DNA from: Burkholderia sp. WSM2232
GTDB taxonomy: Bacteria > Pseudomonadota > Gammaproteobacteria > Burkholderiales > Burkholderiaceae
Direction: 5' to 3'
DNA length: 50,189 bases
Assembly (NCBI RefSeq): GCF_000472545.1
Contig: NZ_AWZV01000013.1
Coordinates: 167,549 to 217,737 of the forward strand
Position numbers and translations under genes: made by a program. Numbering within the stretch: position 1 is the stretch's first letter; every line of letters begins with the position of its first letter. This document shows, piece after piece, positions 26,837 through 35,667 of this stretch. The notes beneath the pieces are model-generated. The model was not told the origin of the DNA, made no database searches, and saw nothing but the letters and a program-made list of their open reading frames with translations.

Positions 26837-27300
26837 AGCGGGAGCAGGTGAACAGTCCGACCTGGGTGGAGATACTGTTGCGGCAACCGTGGGTCATGCC
26901 GCTGGTCCGCGTCTGCCTCGTTTCAGCGTACCTGATTGGCGGTGTTTCGAAGTTGTTGCATTTCGATGCCGCAGTTGCCGAGCAGGTGCACTTTGGCCTC
27001 AATCCGGGGTGGCTGTGGGCCGGCCTGGCAATTTTTGTAGAGATAGCCGGCTCGCTGTGCGTTGTTTTCAACAGATTGACGTGGCTCGGCGCAGGAGCGC
27101 TGGCTGTGTTGACGCTTGTGGCGATGCTGGTCGCAAACAACTTCTGGGTTCTGGAGGGCGCAGCGCGCTTCATGGCGCTAAACAGCTTCTTCGAACACCT
27201 CGGGCTGATTGCCGCGTTCGTCATGGTTACCTATCTTGCGTGCGCTGGGCGACGCTCTCGCGTCTTGAAAGAAGAGCGGCAAAGCCACTATCATGCTTAA
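26815..27300 (+). CDS. DoxX-family membrane protein
   Basis: A 161-residue inner-membrane protein with four hydrophobic segments, typical of the DoxX/DoxD-like family: VCLVSAYLIGGVSKLLHF, WAGLAIFVEIAGSLCVVF, GALAVLTLVAMLVANNFW and HLGLIAAFVMVTYL. ATG 26815 has GGGGAG seven bases upstream and lies inside the end of the amidohydrolase gene, so the genes form an operon. DoxX proteins are linked to redox or sulfur metabolism in some species; the role here is unknown. Confidence 0.85.
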   Translation: MRMLGGLEREQVNSPTWVEILLRQPWVMPLVRVCLVSAYLIGGVSKLLHFDAAVAEQVHFGLNPGWLWAGLAIFVEIAGSLCVVFNRLTWLGAGALAVLTLVAMLVANNFWVLEGAARFMALNSFFEHLGLIAAFVMVTYLACAGRRSRVLKEERQSHYHA

Positions 27301-27477
27301 CGTTCAATCTCCCGGTGCCGCTCTTGCGTTTGCTGTAGCCTCGGTCGCAACTGTGTTGCCGGTCTCTTTTGCGAGGGCAAATGCATATAACTGAGAAGTA
27401 GGGAAGTGCCGGCGGGAGGATAGAGCGTCGATAGGTGAAAGGCCAACTCAAGCTAACGCTTCTTCAGAGGGTGCGCA

Positions 27478-28170
27478 ATGAATGACGACAATCTGCTCGC
27501 GGCAACCGCGGGTTATGTCGACACACTCAGCTTTGTTTCGCTGTTTGGGCTGTTCACGGCGCATGTGACCGGAAACTTCGTGCTCATTGGCGCTGGCCTC
27601 GCAGGCTATGGGCAGGGTATCTTCCTCAAGCTGATGGCCTTTCCGGCCTTCGTCCTCGGCGTTGCGCTGAGCAGCTTCATCATCCGCGGTCGCAATCCGG
27701 AAACCCCGATGCGTGGCGCGTGCCTGCTCTATGCCGTGGAGGCGCTTCTGCTTCTGGCGTTCTGCCTTGCAGGCGTCAACCTTGGACACGGATTCCACGC
27801 TGAAAACTGGTCGGTGGTTGTGTGTGGAATGATTGGTGCGACTGCGATGGGCGTTCAGAATGCCCACAGCCGTCTCGTTGCCCGACAGGGGGTGCCAAAC
27901 ACGGTGATGACTGGTAACGTCACGCAGGTCATTCTCGACCTGCTCGACTTATGTTCGACACGCGTTACGCAGGACGTGAAGGCTGCCGCACGAAGACGCG
28001 TCGTCAAAATGCTTCCGGCAATCGTTGCGTTCGGTGTCGGCGCAACCGTCGGCGCTCTTGCATACAAAGCTTTTGGTTTCTGGGCTCTTCTATTTGCAGT
28101 AGTAACGCTCGCCTGGCTGGCCATGCAGGCATGGGTGCACCGCAACGCGATAGGTGACACTGTCTCCTGA
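27478..28170 (+). CDS. DUF1275 (YoaK-type) membrane protein
   Basis: The 230-residue polytopic membrane protein shows the DUF1275 pattern: AATAGYVDTLSFVSLFGLFT, FTAHVTGNFVLIGAGL, GATAMGVQNAHSRL and PNTVMTGNVTQVILDLL, with six membrane segments. ATG 27478 follows AGAGGG at six bases. It lies 177 bases after the DoxX gene on the same strand and may belong to the cluster or have its own promoter. The family has no firm function. Confidence 0.88.
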   Translation: MNDDNLLAATAGYVDTLSFVSLFGLFTAHVTGNFVLIGAGLAGYGQGIFLKLMAFPAFVLGVALSSFIIRGRNPETPMRGACLLYAVEALLLLAFCLAGVNLGHGFHAENWSVVVCGMIGATAMGVQNAHSRLVARQGVPNTVMTGNVTQVILDLLDLCSTRVTQDVKAAARRRVVKMLPAIVAFGVGATVGALAYKAFGFWALLFAVVTLAWLAMQAWVHRNAIGDTVS

Positions 28171-28508
28171 ACGCTCTGCCGCGCGTCGTGGCGCTGGTAG
28201 CGGCACCGCCGACTGCCAGGTGTGAGCGAGGCGACCTGCCGTCATATCTGGCGACGAATGGATTCGCCAGAACCGGCCAGTTGCGGTTTAACTGCCGGCC
28301 TGTGGCGTCTGCTTCACAGAGCTGAACTAATTTTGCCCGCATTCCAAGCTGCCGTCACGAACGCGTAGGCGACTCCTTTTGAAAGACACCGGATATCAGG
28401 CTGGTTCTGTTTGCAATGAACCGTCAGGATAGCTGCGATTGCACGCGGCAGCTTTGGATTGCATGCCACGAGTAGCCCTGCCTCGATGTTTCGCCCACGT
28501 CCCCGGTG

Positions 28509-28522
28509 GTAACATTTGTTGT
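28509..28522. promoter_or_regulatory. Candidate RpiR operator, site 1
   Basis: AACATTTGTTGT (28511-28522) differs by one base from the palindrome in front of the acyltransferase gene. It lies about 30 bases before the RpiR start, in a place suited to autoregulation. The longer gap 28171-28552 holds nothing else I can name. Confidence 0.55.
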
Positions 28523-28552
28523 CGTCCTCTCAACCCTCCGCCGGCCCCTCGC

Positions 28553-29407
28553 ATGCCAGATAGTTTCGACCAGCTTGCCGCCCTGATCCGGGCGCGCTTC
28601 TCCGAACTGAGTCCGCAATTCCAGATGGGCGCGGGGTTCCTGCTCGACCATCCGGACGAGGTCGCGGTCTCGTCCATGCGCAAGGTCGCCGAGCGCGCGC
28701 AGGTGCAACCGGCGTCCCTCGTGCGTCTTTCGCAGCAACTGGGCTTTCCCGGCTGGAACGAGCTGCGCAACCTGTTCGTCGCGCGCCTGCGCACGCGGCC
28801 TGAGCCGCTGACGAGCCGTGCGCGGTCGCTCGTCAAATCGAAAGAAGCGCTCGCCAACGACCTGCTCGTTGCCCAGCGACACAATCTCGAAGTGACTGCC
28901 GCGCACAACGGTCGCGTGATTGTCGAAGCGGCGCGACTTCTGCGGCGCGCGCCGCACGTCCACGTTGCCGGTTTCCGCTCCTGTTACCCCGTTGCTTTTG
29001 GGCTCGTGTACGGCTACCGGCTATTCCGTTCGTCGGTGTCGCTGCTCAACGGCGAGGCAGGCACGCTGGAAATGCAATTGCGCACCGTGCAGCGCGACAG
29101 CGCCACCATCGTAATCAGTTTTGCGCCGTATTCCGTCGAAGCCGCGCGCGTCGCGGAAGCGGCGCTCGAAAAGGGCAGCAAGCTCATTGCCATTACCGAC
29201 AGCGCCGTCTCACCGATCGCGCTGAATGCGGACAAGGTGCTGATCTTCTCGCACGAGAGCCCGTCGTTTTTTCCCTCGCTCGTGGCGGCCACCGCCATCG
29301 CCGAATCGCTGGTGGCGCATCTGCTCGCACTCGAAGGCGCGGTCGCCGTCGAACAACTGAGCATCGTCGAACAGTCGTTGCACGCCAAAGGCGCATACGT
29401 ATCCTGA
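28553..29407 (+). CDS. RpiR/MurR-family transcriptional regulator
   Basis: The 284-residue protein has the RpiR architecture. An N-terminal helix-turn-helix domain spans about residues 1-77 (FLLDHPDEVAVSSMRKVAER, PASLVRLSQQLGFPGWNEL). A C-terminal SIS domain spans about 120-250 (VHVAGFRSCYPVAFGLVYGY, ATIVISFAPYSVEAARVAE, GSKLIAITDS), which binds phosphosugars or related ligands. ATG 28553 fits the domain start although no ribosome site is evident; upstream in-frame starts would run through the candidate operator. It probably controls the downstream acyltransferase and aminotransferase genes and itself. Confidence 0.88.
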   Translation: MPDSFDQLAALIRARFSELSPQFQMGAGFLLDHPDEVAVSSMRKVAERAQVQPASLVRLSQQLGFPGWNELRNLFVARLRTRPEPLTSRARSLVKSKEALANDLLVAQRHNLEVTAAHNGRVIVEAARLLRRAPHVHVAGFRSCYPVAFGLVYGYRLFRSSVSLLNGEAGTLEMQLRTVQRDSATIVISFAPYSVEAARVAEAALEKGSKLIAITDSAVSPIALNADKVLIFSHESPSFFPSLVAATAIAESLVAHLLALEGAVAVEQLSIVEQSLHAKGAYVS

Positions 29408-29455
29408 GCACAGTCGGGTAAATGAATCGCCGGCGGTGCCGGTGCATCGTGTTTG

Positions 29456-29469
29456 ACAACATATGTTGT
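29456..29469. promoter_or_regulatory. Candidate RpiR operator, site 2 (perfect palindrome)
   Basis: ACAACATATGTTGT is a perfect 14-base palindrome 54 bases before the acyltransferase start and 49 bases after the RpiR stop. Its core is nearly identical to site 1. RpiR-family proteins bind such palindromes as dimers, so this is the best operator candidate in the window. Confidence 0.6.
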
Positions 29470-29522
29470 TGCGTCGTATAAAGATGTTCCGATTGTTGAG
29501 TGGATGCGGCGCGGTGGGGTCG

Positions 29523-30569
29523 ATGCGAAATCTGGAATTGTTTGAGGCAAAGGGCGAGCCGTACGAGATCGGCTACCGTTTGGGCGAACTGGCGCGGCCC
29601 GTGTTCTCCGCTTACATGGAGCAGAGCAGCACATGGCGAGCGGTGAGCCGCTGGCGCGGCGCGCCCTTCGTGCAGGCGTTACGCGATGCCGCCCGGCTTC
29701 ATTTCCCCGCACTGCTGGCCGAGCTCGATGGCATGGCGGCAGGTCTGCACTGGCCCGCGGAAGACCTCTTCTTGTGGAACTGCCGGGGCGAACTGGTCCA
29801 CCACGCGCCGGACGGCTGCACGACGCTCGCCGCGATGGAAGGCGCGACCCGCTTCATCGCCCACAACGAAGACGGCGACCCGTTCCTGCGCGAGCGCTGT
29901 GCATTAGTCGACGTGCAGCCCGTCGGCAAGCCGGGATTCGTGAGCTTCTATTACCCCGGCTCGTTGCCGGGACACACGTTCGCTGCTAACCGCGCCGGCC
30001 TCGTACAGACCATCAACAATTTGCGCATTCGCACGCCGGCCGCCGGTGTGCCGCGCATGATCCTGGCGCGGGCCGTGCTCGACGCGCATTCGCTCGACGA
30101 AGCGCTGCGCATACTGCGGGCTGCGCCGGCTGCGAGTGGCTTTCATCACACAATCGGCGGGTCGCACGACGCGCGCATCGTTAGCGTCGAAGTGACCGCG
30201 CAGCGTTGTTCCGTGCAGCACATCGGCACGCGCGCCGGTCATGCGAACCATATGATCCATCCAGGCTGCGAAACGCAGGCGCAGATTGTCACTGAGTCGT
30301 CGCGCGACAGGCAGTGTCGGGTGAATGCATTGCTGCAAGCCCCAGCTCTTCCGCTGACGAAAGAAGCCCTGCTCGCCGTGCTGTACGACCGCGCGCCTTC
30401 GGGCTTGCCGATTTATCGCGACGACCCGCTTGATCCCGACGGAGAAAATACGCTGGCCACGGCGCTCTTCGAGCTTGGCGCGGCCGGAGTGTCGGTGCAG
30501 GTGATGTGCGGCGGACGGGCCGTTTTCGATATTTTCATTCCGCGCACGTCAGCGGCATCCGCATGCTGA
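29523..30569 (+). CDS. C45-family autoproteolytic acyltransferase/hydrolase
   Basis: The 348-residue protein belongs to the Ntn-hydrolase family of acyl-CoA:6-aminopenicillanic acid acyltransferase (peptidase family C45). The nucleophile is expected to be Cys99 in DGCTTLAAM, freed by self-cleavage before it, followed by FIAHNEDGDP and FAANRAGLVQTINNLR, typical of the family. ATG 29523 (MRNLELFEAKGEPYEIG) was chosen over earlier starts, one of which lies inside the palindromic operator. Bacterial members act on amide bonds of N-acyl amino compounds; the substrate here is unknown. It starts the presumed RpiR-controlled operon. Confidence 0.82.
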   Translation: MRNLELFEAKGEPYEIGYRLGELARPVFSAYMEQSSTWRAVSRWRGAPFVQALRDAARLHFPALLAELDGMAAGLHWPAEDLFLWNCRGELVHHAPDGCTTLAAMEGATRFIAHNEDGDPFLRERCALVDVQPVGKPGFVSFYYPGSLPGHTFAANRAGLVQTINNLRIRTPAAGVPRMILARAVLDAHSLDEALRILRAAPAASGFHHTIGGSHDARIVSVEVTAQRCSVQHIGTRAGHANHMIHPGCETQAQIVTESSRDRQCRVNALLQAPALPLTKEALLAVLYDRAPSGLPIYRDDPLDPDGENTLATALFELGAAGVSVQVMCGGRAVFDIFIPRTSAASAC

Positions 30570-30600
30570 ACGCGGCCGACTTCTCTCATATGTGAAAGCC

Positions 30601-31929
30601 ATGTCCACCGTATTCCATCGTTCTCCGAAGCAGTCGTTGCCGTTTGCAGTTGCCGGCGACGGCATCGAGATCATCGACTCGAGCGGCAAGCGCTACATCG
30701 ACGCATGCGGCGGTGCCGCCGTTTCGTGCCTTGGCCACAGCAATCAGCGCGTCATCGACGCGATCGCGCGGCAGGCGCAGCAACTGCCGTATGCACACAC
30801 GTCGTTCTTCACCACGCAGCCTGCGGAGGAACTCGCAGATCGGCTCATCGAGCGCGCGCCGCCGGGTCTCGGGCACGTGTACTTCGTGTCGGGCGGATCG
30901 GAGGCAATCGAGGCCGCGCTGAAGCTCGCGCGGCAATATTTTGTGGAGAAGGGCGAGCCGGCCCGTCGTCATTTCATTGCGCGGCGGCAGAGCTATCACG
31001 GCAATACGCTCGGGGCGCTCGCCATTGGCGGCAACGCGTGGCGGCGCGAACCGTTCTTGCCGCTGCTGATTGAAGCGCATCACGTGAGCCCGTGCTACGC
31101 GTATCGGGAACAGCGGGCTGACGAAACGGAAAGCGAATTCGCGCAGCGTCTTGCCGATGAACTCGAACAAAAAATCCTCGAACTCGGCGCGGACACGGTG
31201 GCCGCGTTCGTCGCAGAAACGGTGGTTGGGGCAACCGCGGGCGCAGTGCCGCCGGTGCGCGAATACTTCCGCAAGATCCGCGCCGTGTGCGATCGCTATG
31301 GCGTGCTGCTGATTCTCGACGAAATCATGTCAGGTATGGGCCGCACGGGTTATCTGTATGCATGCGAGGAAGACGGCGTCGCACCGGACCTGCTGACCAT
31401 CGCAAAGGGACTCGGCGCCGGTTATCAACCCATCGGCGCGACGCTCGTGAGCGAGCGCATTTATCAGACCATTGTCGGCGGCTCGGGGTTCTTTCAGCAT
31501 GGCCACACCTATATCGGTCACGCCAGTGCATGCGCGGCGGCGCTCGAGGTGCAGCGCGTGATAGACGAAGAAAACCTCTTGCCCAACGTGCTGGCGCGCG
31601 GCGAACAGTTGCGCGGGCTGTTGCGCGAGCATTACGCGCAGCATCCGCATATCGGCGACGTGCGCGGGCGCGGGCTGTTCGTCGGCGTCGAACTGGTCAG
31701 GGACCGCGAGACCCGCGCGCCGTTCGACGCCGGTCTCAAGCTGCATGCCGCGATTCGCCGCGAGGCATTCGCGCGCGGCCTGATGGTGTATCCGATGGGC
31801 GGCACGGTCGACGGCAAGATCGGCGATCATGTGCTGCTCGCGCCGCCGTTTATCTGCACGGCGCGCGACATCGACGAAATCGTGAGCCGTCTGGCCGAGG
31901 CAGTTCAGGGCGCGCTGGGCGCGATCTGA
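30601..31929 (+). CDS. Class III PLP-dependent aminotransferase
   Basis: The 442-residue enzyme is a fold-type I, class III (omega) aminotransferase. It has the substrate-side GGSEAIEAALKLARQY, QSYHGNT, the PLP-contacting LLILDEIMSGMGRTG (Asp about 240), and the Schiff-base Lys about 269 in TIAKGLGAGYQPIGA. ATG 30601 is preferred; GTG 30592 is possible. It begins 31 bases after the acyltransferase stop, so the two are probably one operon. Together they suggest release of an amino compound from an N-acyl form, then transfer of its amino group; this pathway is inference. Confidence 0.92.
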   Translation: MSTVFHRSPKQSLPFAVAGDGIEIIDSSGKRYIDACGGAAVSCLGHSNQRVIDAIARQAQQLPYAHTSFFTTQPAEELADRLIERAPPGLGHVYFVSGGSEAIEAALKLARQYFVEKGEPARRHFIARRQSYHGNTLGALAIGGNAWRREPFLPLLIEAHHVSPCYAYREQRADETESEFAQRLADELEQKILELGADTVAAFVAETVVGATAGAVPPVREYFRKIRAVCDRYGVLLILDEIMSGMGRTGYLYACEEDGVAPDLLTIAKGLGAGYQPIGATLVSERIYQTIVGGSGFFQHGHTYIGHASACAAALEVQRVIDEENLLPNVLARGEQLRGLLREHYAQHPHIGDVRGRGLFVGVELVRDRETRAPFDAGLKLHAAIRREAFARGLMVYPMGGTVDGKIGDHVLLAPPFICTARDIDEIVSRLAEAVQGALGAI

Positions 31930-32040
31930 GCGCGCGACAAGGAAGTCGCGTCGGCAACAGCCGCCGCCGCTTCCTCGACGGGTGCCGCGCTTTGCCCTTT
32001 GCTGTTCCCACTCATCTCATCTTCAACTTGCGAGACCGCC

Positions 32041-32595
32041 ATGACCGAACGTCTGCCTGCCTTCCAGATAACCGACGCAACGCCGGAGCAAAAGGCGGTT
32101 CTCGACGAGATTTTGTCCGGCCCGCGTGGCAACCTGAACGGACCGTTTCTCGGCTGGATTCATAGCCCGGAACTTGCGCAGCAGGCGCAGCGCCTTGGCG
32201 CCTTCTGCCGCTATCGCACCGAATTGCCGCTGCGTCTCTCCGAGCTCGCCATTCTGGTCACGGCGGCGCGCTGGCAGGCACAGGCGGAGTGGTACATCCA
32301 CTATCCGATTGCGCTCGAAGCCGGCGTGCGCGAGGCCGACGCGGAGGCGATCCGCGCGGGACGGCGGCCGGTTTTCGCCGATCCCGACGACGCGCTCGTC
32401 TACGACTTCGCAAGCGAACTCTACGACACGCGGCGGGTGTCCGACGCGACCTATGAGAAGGCGCTCGGGCGCTTCGGGCATCAGGTGGTGATCAACCTGG
32501 TGGGGCTTCTCGGCTACTACGCGCTTGTCGCGATGACGTTGAACGTATTCGATATGCGCGCCATCGGGCAGGAGAGCCTGCCGTTCGCGGAGTAG
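32041..32595 (+). CDS. Carboxymuconolactone decarboxylase-family protein
   Basis: The 184-residue helical protein carries a carboxymuconolactone decarboxylase/AhpD-like domain over about residues 40-130 (LPLRLSELAILVTAARWQAQ, AEWYIHYPIALEAGV). The CxxC pair of AhpD peroxidase partners is absent, so it is more like the decarboxylase or other non-redox members. ATG 32041 has only a weak ribosome site. It lies 111 bases after the aminotransferase gene on the same strand and may close that operon. Substrate unknown. Confidence 0.85.
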   Translation: MTERLPAFQITDATPEQKAVLDEILSGPRGNLNGPFLGWIHSPELAQQAQRLGAFCRYRTELPLRLSELAILVTAARWQAQAEWYIHYPIALEAGVREADAEAIRAGRRPVFADPDDALVYDFASELYDTRRVSDATYEKALGRFGHQVVINLVGLLGYYALVAMTLNVFDMRAIGQESLPFAE

Positions 32596-32934
32596 GCGCG
32601 TCGCAGCATAGAGGCTTGCCGCGGCAGATGTGGCTCATCTGGCGGATGTTGTAGATGCGGCAGATGTGTCATGCACGGCGCGTACGATCAACGGCACCTA
32701 CGCCATGTACGGCACGTACCCATATGTGCCGCATGAGCCGCATACCGCGTGTGGCACCGTCACGGCATTCGCACACGGAAGCGCCTATGATGAAGGTCGG
32801 TCCACGTCCGCGCCGGTCACACTGCGCCGCAGTCACGACCGATGCACAAGCCGCGGACCATCCGGGCTGGACCGTTGCGGCGGGCATCACGCTCAGTCGT
32901 GCGGCGCAAAGCAGGGCACAAACAGGAGAGAACG
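32596..32934. other. Intergenic region before osmC
   Basis: About 340 bases without a supportable gene. The stretch 32615-32750 has imperfect short repeats (GGCAGATGT twice, several CATATG/GGCAC motifs forming small palindromes). The osmC ribosome site ACAGGAGAG is at 32922-32930. Confidence 0.4.
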
Positions 32935-33360
32935 ATGAAGCGCAAGGCATCAGCAATCTGGCAAGGCGGTCTGCAAGACGGCAAGGGCTCCATTTCCACC
33001 GACAGCGGCGTCCTCAAGGAGACTCAATATTCGTTTTCCACGCGCTTTGCGGACGGCATCGGCACGAACCCGGAAGAACTGATCGCGGCTGCGCATGCAG
33101 GCTGCTTTTCAATGGCCTTGTCCGCGGAACTGGGGAAAGCGGGTATTACGCCTGAACGTATCGGCACGACTGCCACGGTCACGCTCGACAAGGAAGGCGG
33201 CGGCTTTACGATCACCGCCGTGCATCTCGACGTGGCGGTCAAGATTCCCGGCGGCGACAAGGCCGCGTTCGACAAGGCCACGGCCGACGCCAAGGCCGGC
33301 TGTCCGGTCTCGAAGGTACTGAACGCCACCATCACGATGGACGCGAAGCTCGAAACCTGA
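32935..33360 (+). CDS. osmC: OsmC-family peroxiredoxin
   Basis: The 141-residue cytosolic protein is OsmC, which reduces organic hydroperoxides with a two-cysteine mechanism. The reactive Cys57 lies in AAHAGCFSMALSAEL and the resolving Cys123 in AGCPVSKVLN. The N-terminal start MKRKASAIWQGGLQDGKG is typical. ATG 32935 has GGAG at good spacing. No OhrR-type regulator is adjacent, which favours OsmC over Ohr. It stands alone between the catabolic cluster and the PEP mutase-like gene. Confidence 0.93.
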   Translation: MKRKASAIWQGGLQDGKGSISTDSGVLKETQYSFSTRFADGIGTNPEELIAAAHAGCFSMALSAELGKAGITPERIGTTATVTLDKEGGGFTITAVHLDVAVKIPGGDKAAFDKATADAKAGCPVSKVLNATITMDAKLET

Positions 33361-33510
33361 GTTCGAGCCGGGGTACAGCAGATTGGCGGCGCGCGGGCGT
33401 GCTGCGCGTTGCGGCGCTTCGCCCCGCCTTCCTGTTCGTGAAGTCTTTCCGCACAACCCGCGCCGCAGTGCCGGCTTCGCGCCAGCGCGGCGCTTACCGG
33501 TGCCACCGCG

Positions 33511-34359
33511 ATGACCACCCAAGCCGAAAAAGCCGAACAATTCCGGGCGCTTCACAAAGCGCCAGAAGCCTTCGTCATTCCTAACCCGTGGGACATCGGT
33601 TCGGCGCGGCTGCTTGCGCTGGCCGGCTTCAAGGCGCTTGCGACGAGCAGTGCGGGTTATGCGTTTTCGCGCGGCCTGCCGGATAACGCGGTGGGCCGCG
33701 CGCAGATGATGGTCCATCTCGCCGAAGTAGCGGGCGCGACCGACCTGCCCGTCAGCGCCGACCTGGAAAATGGCTTTGGCGACGCCCCCGAAGAGTGTGC
33801 GCAGACTATCCGCATGGCCGCGCAGGCGGGCGTGGTTGGCGGCTCGATAGAAGACGCAACCGGCCGCGCCGACGAGCCCATCTATGCCTTCCAGGCCGCT
33901 GTCGAGCGCGTGTGCGCCGCGGTCGAAGCGGCGAGGGCGCTGCCGTTCCCCTTCACCCTCACGGCGCGCGCCGAGAACTATCTGGCTGAGCGCCCCGACC
34001 TCGACGACACGATTCGCCGCCTGCAGGCGTATGAGCAAGCCGGCGCGGACGTGCTGTATGCGCCCGGACTCAGAACGCGCGAGGAAATCGCGGCCGTGGT
34101 CGGCGCGCTCGAGCGCCCCGTCAACGTGTTGATGGGCTTGCAGGGCGTACTGCTCAGCTTCGACGAATTGCGCGCAATGGGCGTGCGCCGCGTGAGCGTG
34201 GGCGGCTCGCTGGCGCGCGCGGCGCTCGGCGCCTTCCTGCGCGCCGCGCATGAGATACGCGATCAGGGCACTTTCAATTACACGAAGGACGCGGCGAGCG
34301 GCACCGAGCTCAATCAGTTCTTTGCTACCGCCGAGCAGCGGTGGCCGACGCCGGGGTGA
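33511..34359 (+). CDS. Isocitrate lyase/PEP mutase-family enzyme
   Basis: The 282-residue TIM-barrel protein belongs to the phosphoenolpyruvate mutase/isocitrate lyase superfamily. It has IPNPWDIGSARLLALAGFKA, the metal-binding VSADLENGFGD (near residues 87-97), GGSIEDATG and TARAENYL. The KKCGH catalytic loop of true isocitrate or methylisocitrate lyases is missing, so C-C lyase on isocitrate is unlikely. Related proteins act as oxaloacetate decarboxylases or C-C/C-P lyases of unknown substrate. The ATG at 33511 has no strong ribosome site. A LysR relic begins 14 bases downstream. Confidence 0.88.
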   Translation: MTTQAEKAEQFRALHKAPEAFVIPNPWDIGSARLLALAGFKALATSSAGYAFSRGLPDNAVGRAQMMVHLAEVAGATDLPVSADLENGFGDAPEECAQTIRMAAQAGVVGGSIEDATGRADEPIYAFQAAVERVCAAVEAARALPFPFTLTARAENYLAERPDLDDTIRRLQAYEQAGADVLYAPGLRTREEIAAVVGALERPVNVLMGLQGVLLSFDELRAMGVRRVSVGGSLARAALGAFLRAAHEIRDQGTFNYTKDAASGTELNQFFATAEQRWPTPG

Positions 34360-34372
34360 GCGTCAGCGACTC

Positions 34373-34563
34373 GGCGTTCGTATACAGCCGCTCTACATCG
34401 TGCGCGACGATATCGTCGCCGGGCGGCTCGTGCCGGTGCTCGAAGACCGGCATTGCCGCCGGTCATCATCAATCTTGCGTATTAGAGCCGACGGCATCAG
34501 CTGGCGAAGATTGGAGTATTCGCACAGTCGCTGCGCGAACATATGGAGTCGGCCGGCAAACGT
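34373..34563 (+). pseudogene. LysR-family regulator, C-terminal remnant
   Basis: Translation gives GVRIQPLYIVRDDIVAGRLV then, after a frame change near 34450, PPVIINLAY, a TAG stop and SRRHQLAKIGVFAQSLREHM. This order is the end of the substrate-binding domain of LysR-type regulators, where the stop replaces the Pro of the usual AYPSRRH. The DNA-binding half is absent, so only about 60 codons of a dead gene remain. Confidence 0.65.
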
Positions 34564-35474
34564 GCAATCGGGGCGATCCTGGTCATGACGCACCCGCGCA
34601 ACCGGGCCGCACCGACAGAGTCCCGGTGCCGTTCAATGTGGCGTGCGAGGAAGCCCTCGCAGAGCTGCGGCACCGTGTATGATTCCGGCGTCAAAGCCAC
34701 CCCCAAGGCGGTTCGATGTCCTGCGGGTGAGCGCCAAGGTCTTCGCCCACGTCACGGCGCGCTCGAACGTCCTGCCATTTGGCTATCGCAGGCGCATAGC
34801 CGCGGCTGGCCATTCTGCCGGTATCTGCTGACGCATCCGTCCGTCGACGGGCGAATTGAATCGGTATGTTCAACTGCGCCGCGCATGGCCGGCGCAGGTT
34901 ATCCATGAATGACCGAAAAAACTTACGCCAGGCGTTTGAAAAGCGTCTGAAGTTTCGCAACCTTAGACGAGTGTAGATGCGGTTCCTGGCGTCGGCGATC
35001 AGCGCTGTCAGCCGTTGCGGGCGGGCTTTTCAAGCATGAATGCCCCGCTCGACGCACCTCTTGCAAATGACGAAGGAAACGTGCTGAATGCTCGCAGAAC
35101 AACGTCCCGTCGCTTTCGCGATGCGTGCGCTCGCGCCGATGCGGATGCTGCACGCGCGGCAGCGACACATGGGGCAGGGACGGGTCGACATCGGGCCGGA
35201 CCACACAAGATGAATTGGTGAGCGGAAGCGCCTTGGGTGTCAGGTTGAGCGCGGCAACCCCCAATTTAGAGCAGCAAATGCAGTATTGCTAATAGCAGTT
35301 ATCAACACTGGAGCACTCCACAATTTCACGCAGTTTTCGCAAGGGCCGCCGTCGCCCTTCGCCGTCAAATTCTTCACGCTCCCACCTGACCCAACTCCGA
35401 TGCGGGCTACGGTTGCATGGTGCCGGACCGATGGGGGAGGGTGACGGCATCGCAAACCTGGAAACGAACGAAAC
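34564..35474. other. Stretch without a recognisable gene
   Basis: About 900 bases between the LysR relic and the HU relic. All reading frames are short or of poor composition and I recognise none. Base composition falls around 35240-35340. Given its neighbours it is probably decayed DNA. Confidence 0.4.
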
Positions 35475-35614
35475 ATGAACAAACAGGAACTAGTGGACGC
35501 CGCACCGCCGCAACGGGAAAGAGCAAGGCGGCCGCGGCCCAGACGATCGACGCCTTCATCGGGACAGTAACCAAGGCGGTCACGAAAGGTGACGCGCTTT
35601 CGGAAGCTGGCTAG
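35475..35614 (+). pseudogene. Histone-like HU protein, frameshifted and truncated
   Basis: ATG 35475 starts MNKQELVDA, the usual beginning of HU. A frame change near 35510 then gives GKSKAAAAQTIDAFIGTVTK and AVTKGDAL, the next part of HU, before TAG at 35612-35614. HU proteins have about 90 residues; the DNA-binding arms (GFGTF...GRNP) are missing. It is a relic of an hupB-like gene, not a working nucleoid protein. Confidence 0.75.
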
Positions 35615-35667
35615 GCAGGGTTGCGACGCGTCATCAGATTAGCGTTGGGACGCTATGGGAACTCAGC

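Noticed and set aside
33109..34251. 380-codon minus-strand frame opposite osmC and the PEP mutase-like gene
   Set aside because: It spans two well-supported genes antisense, with arginine-rich low-information sequence.
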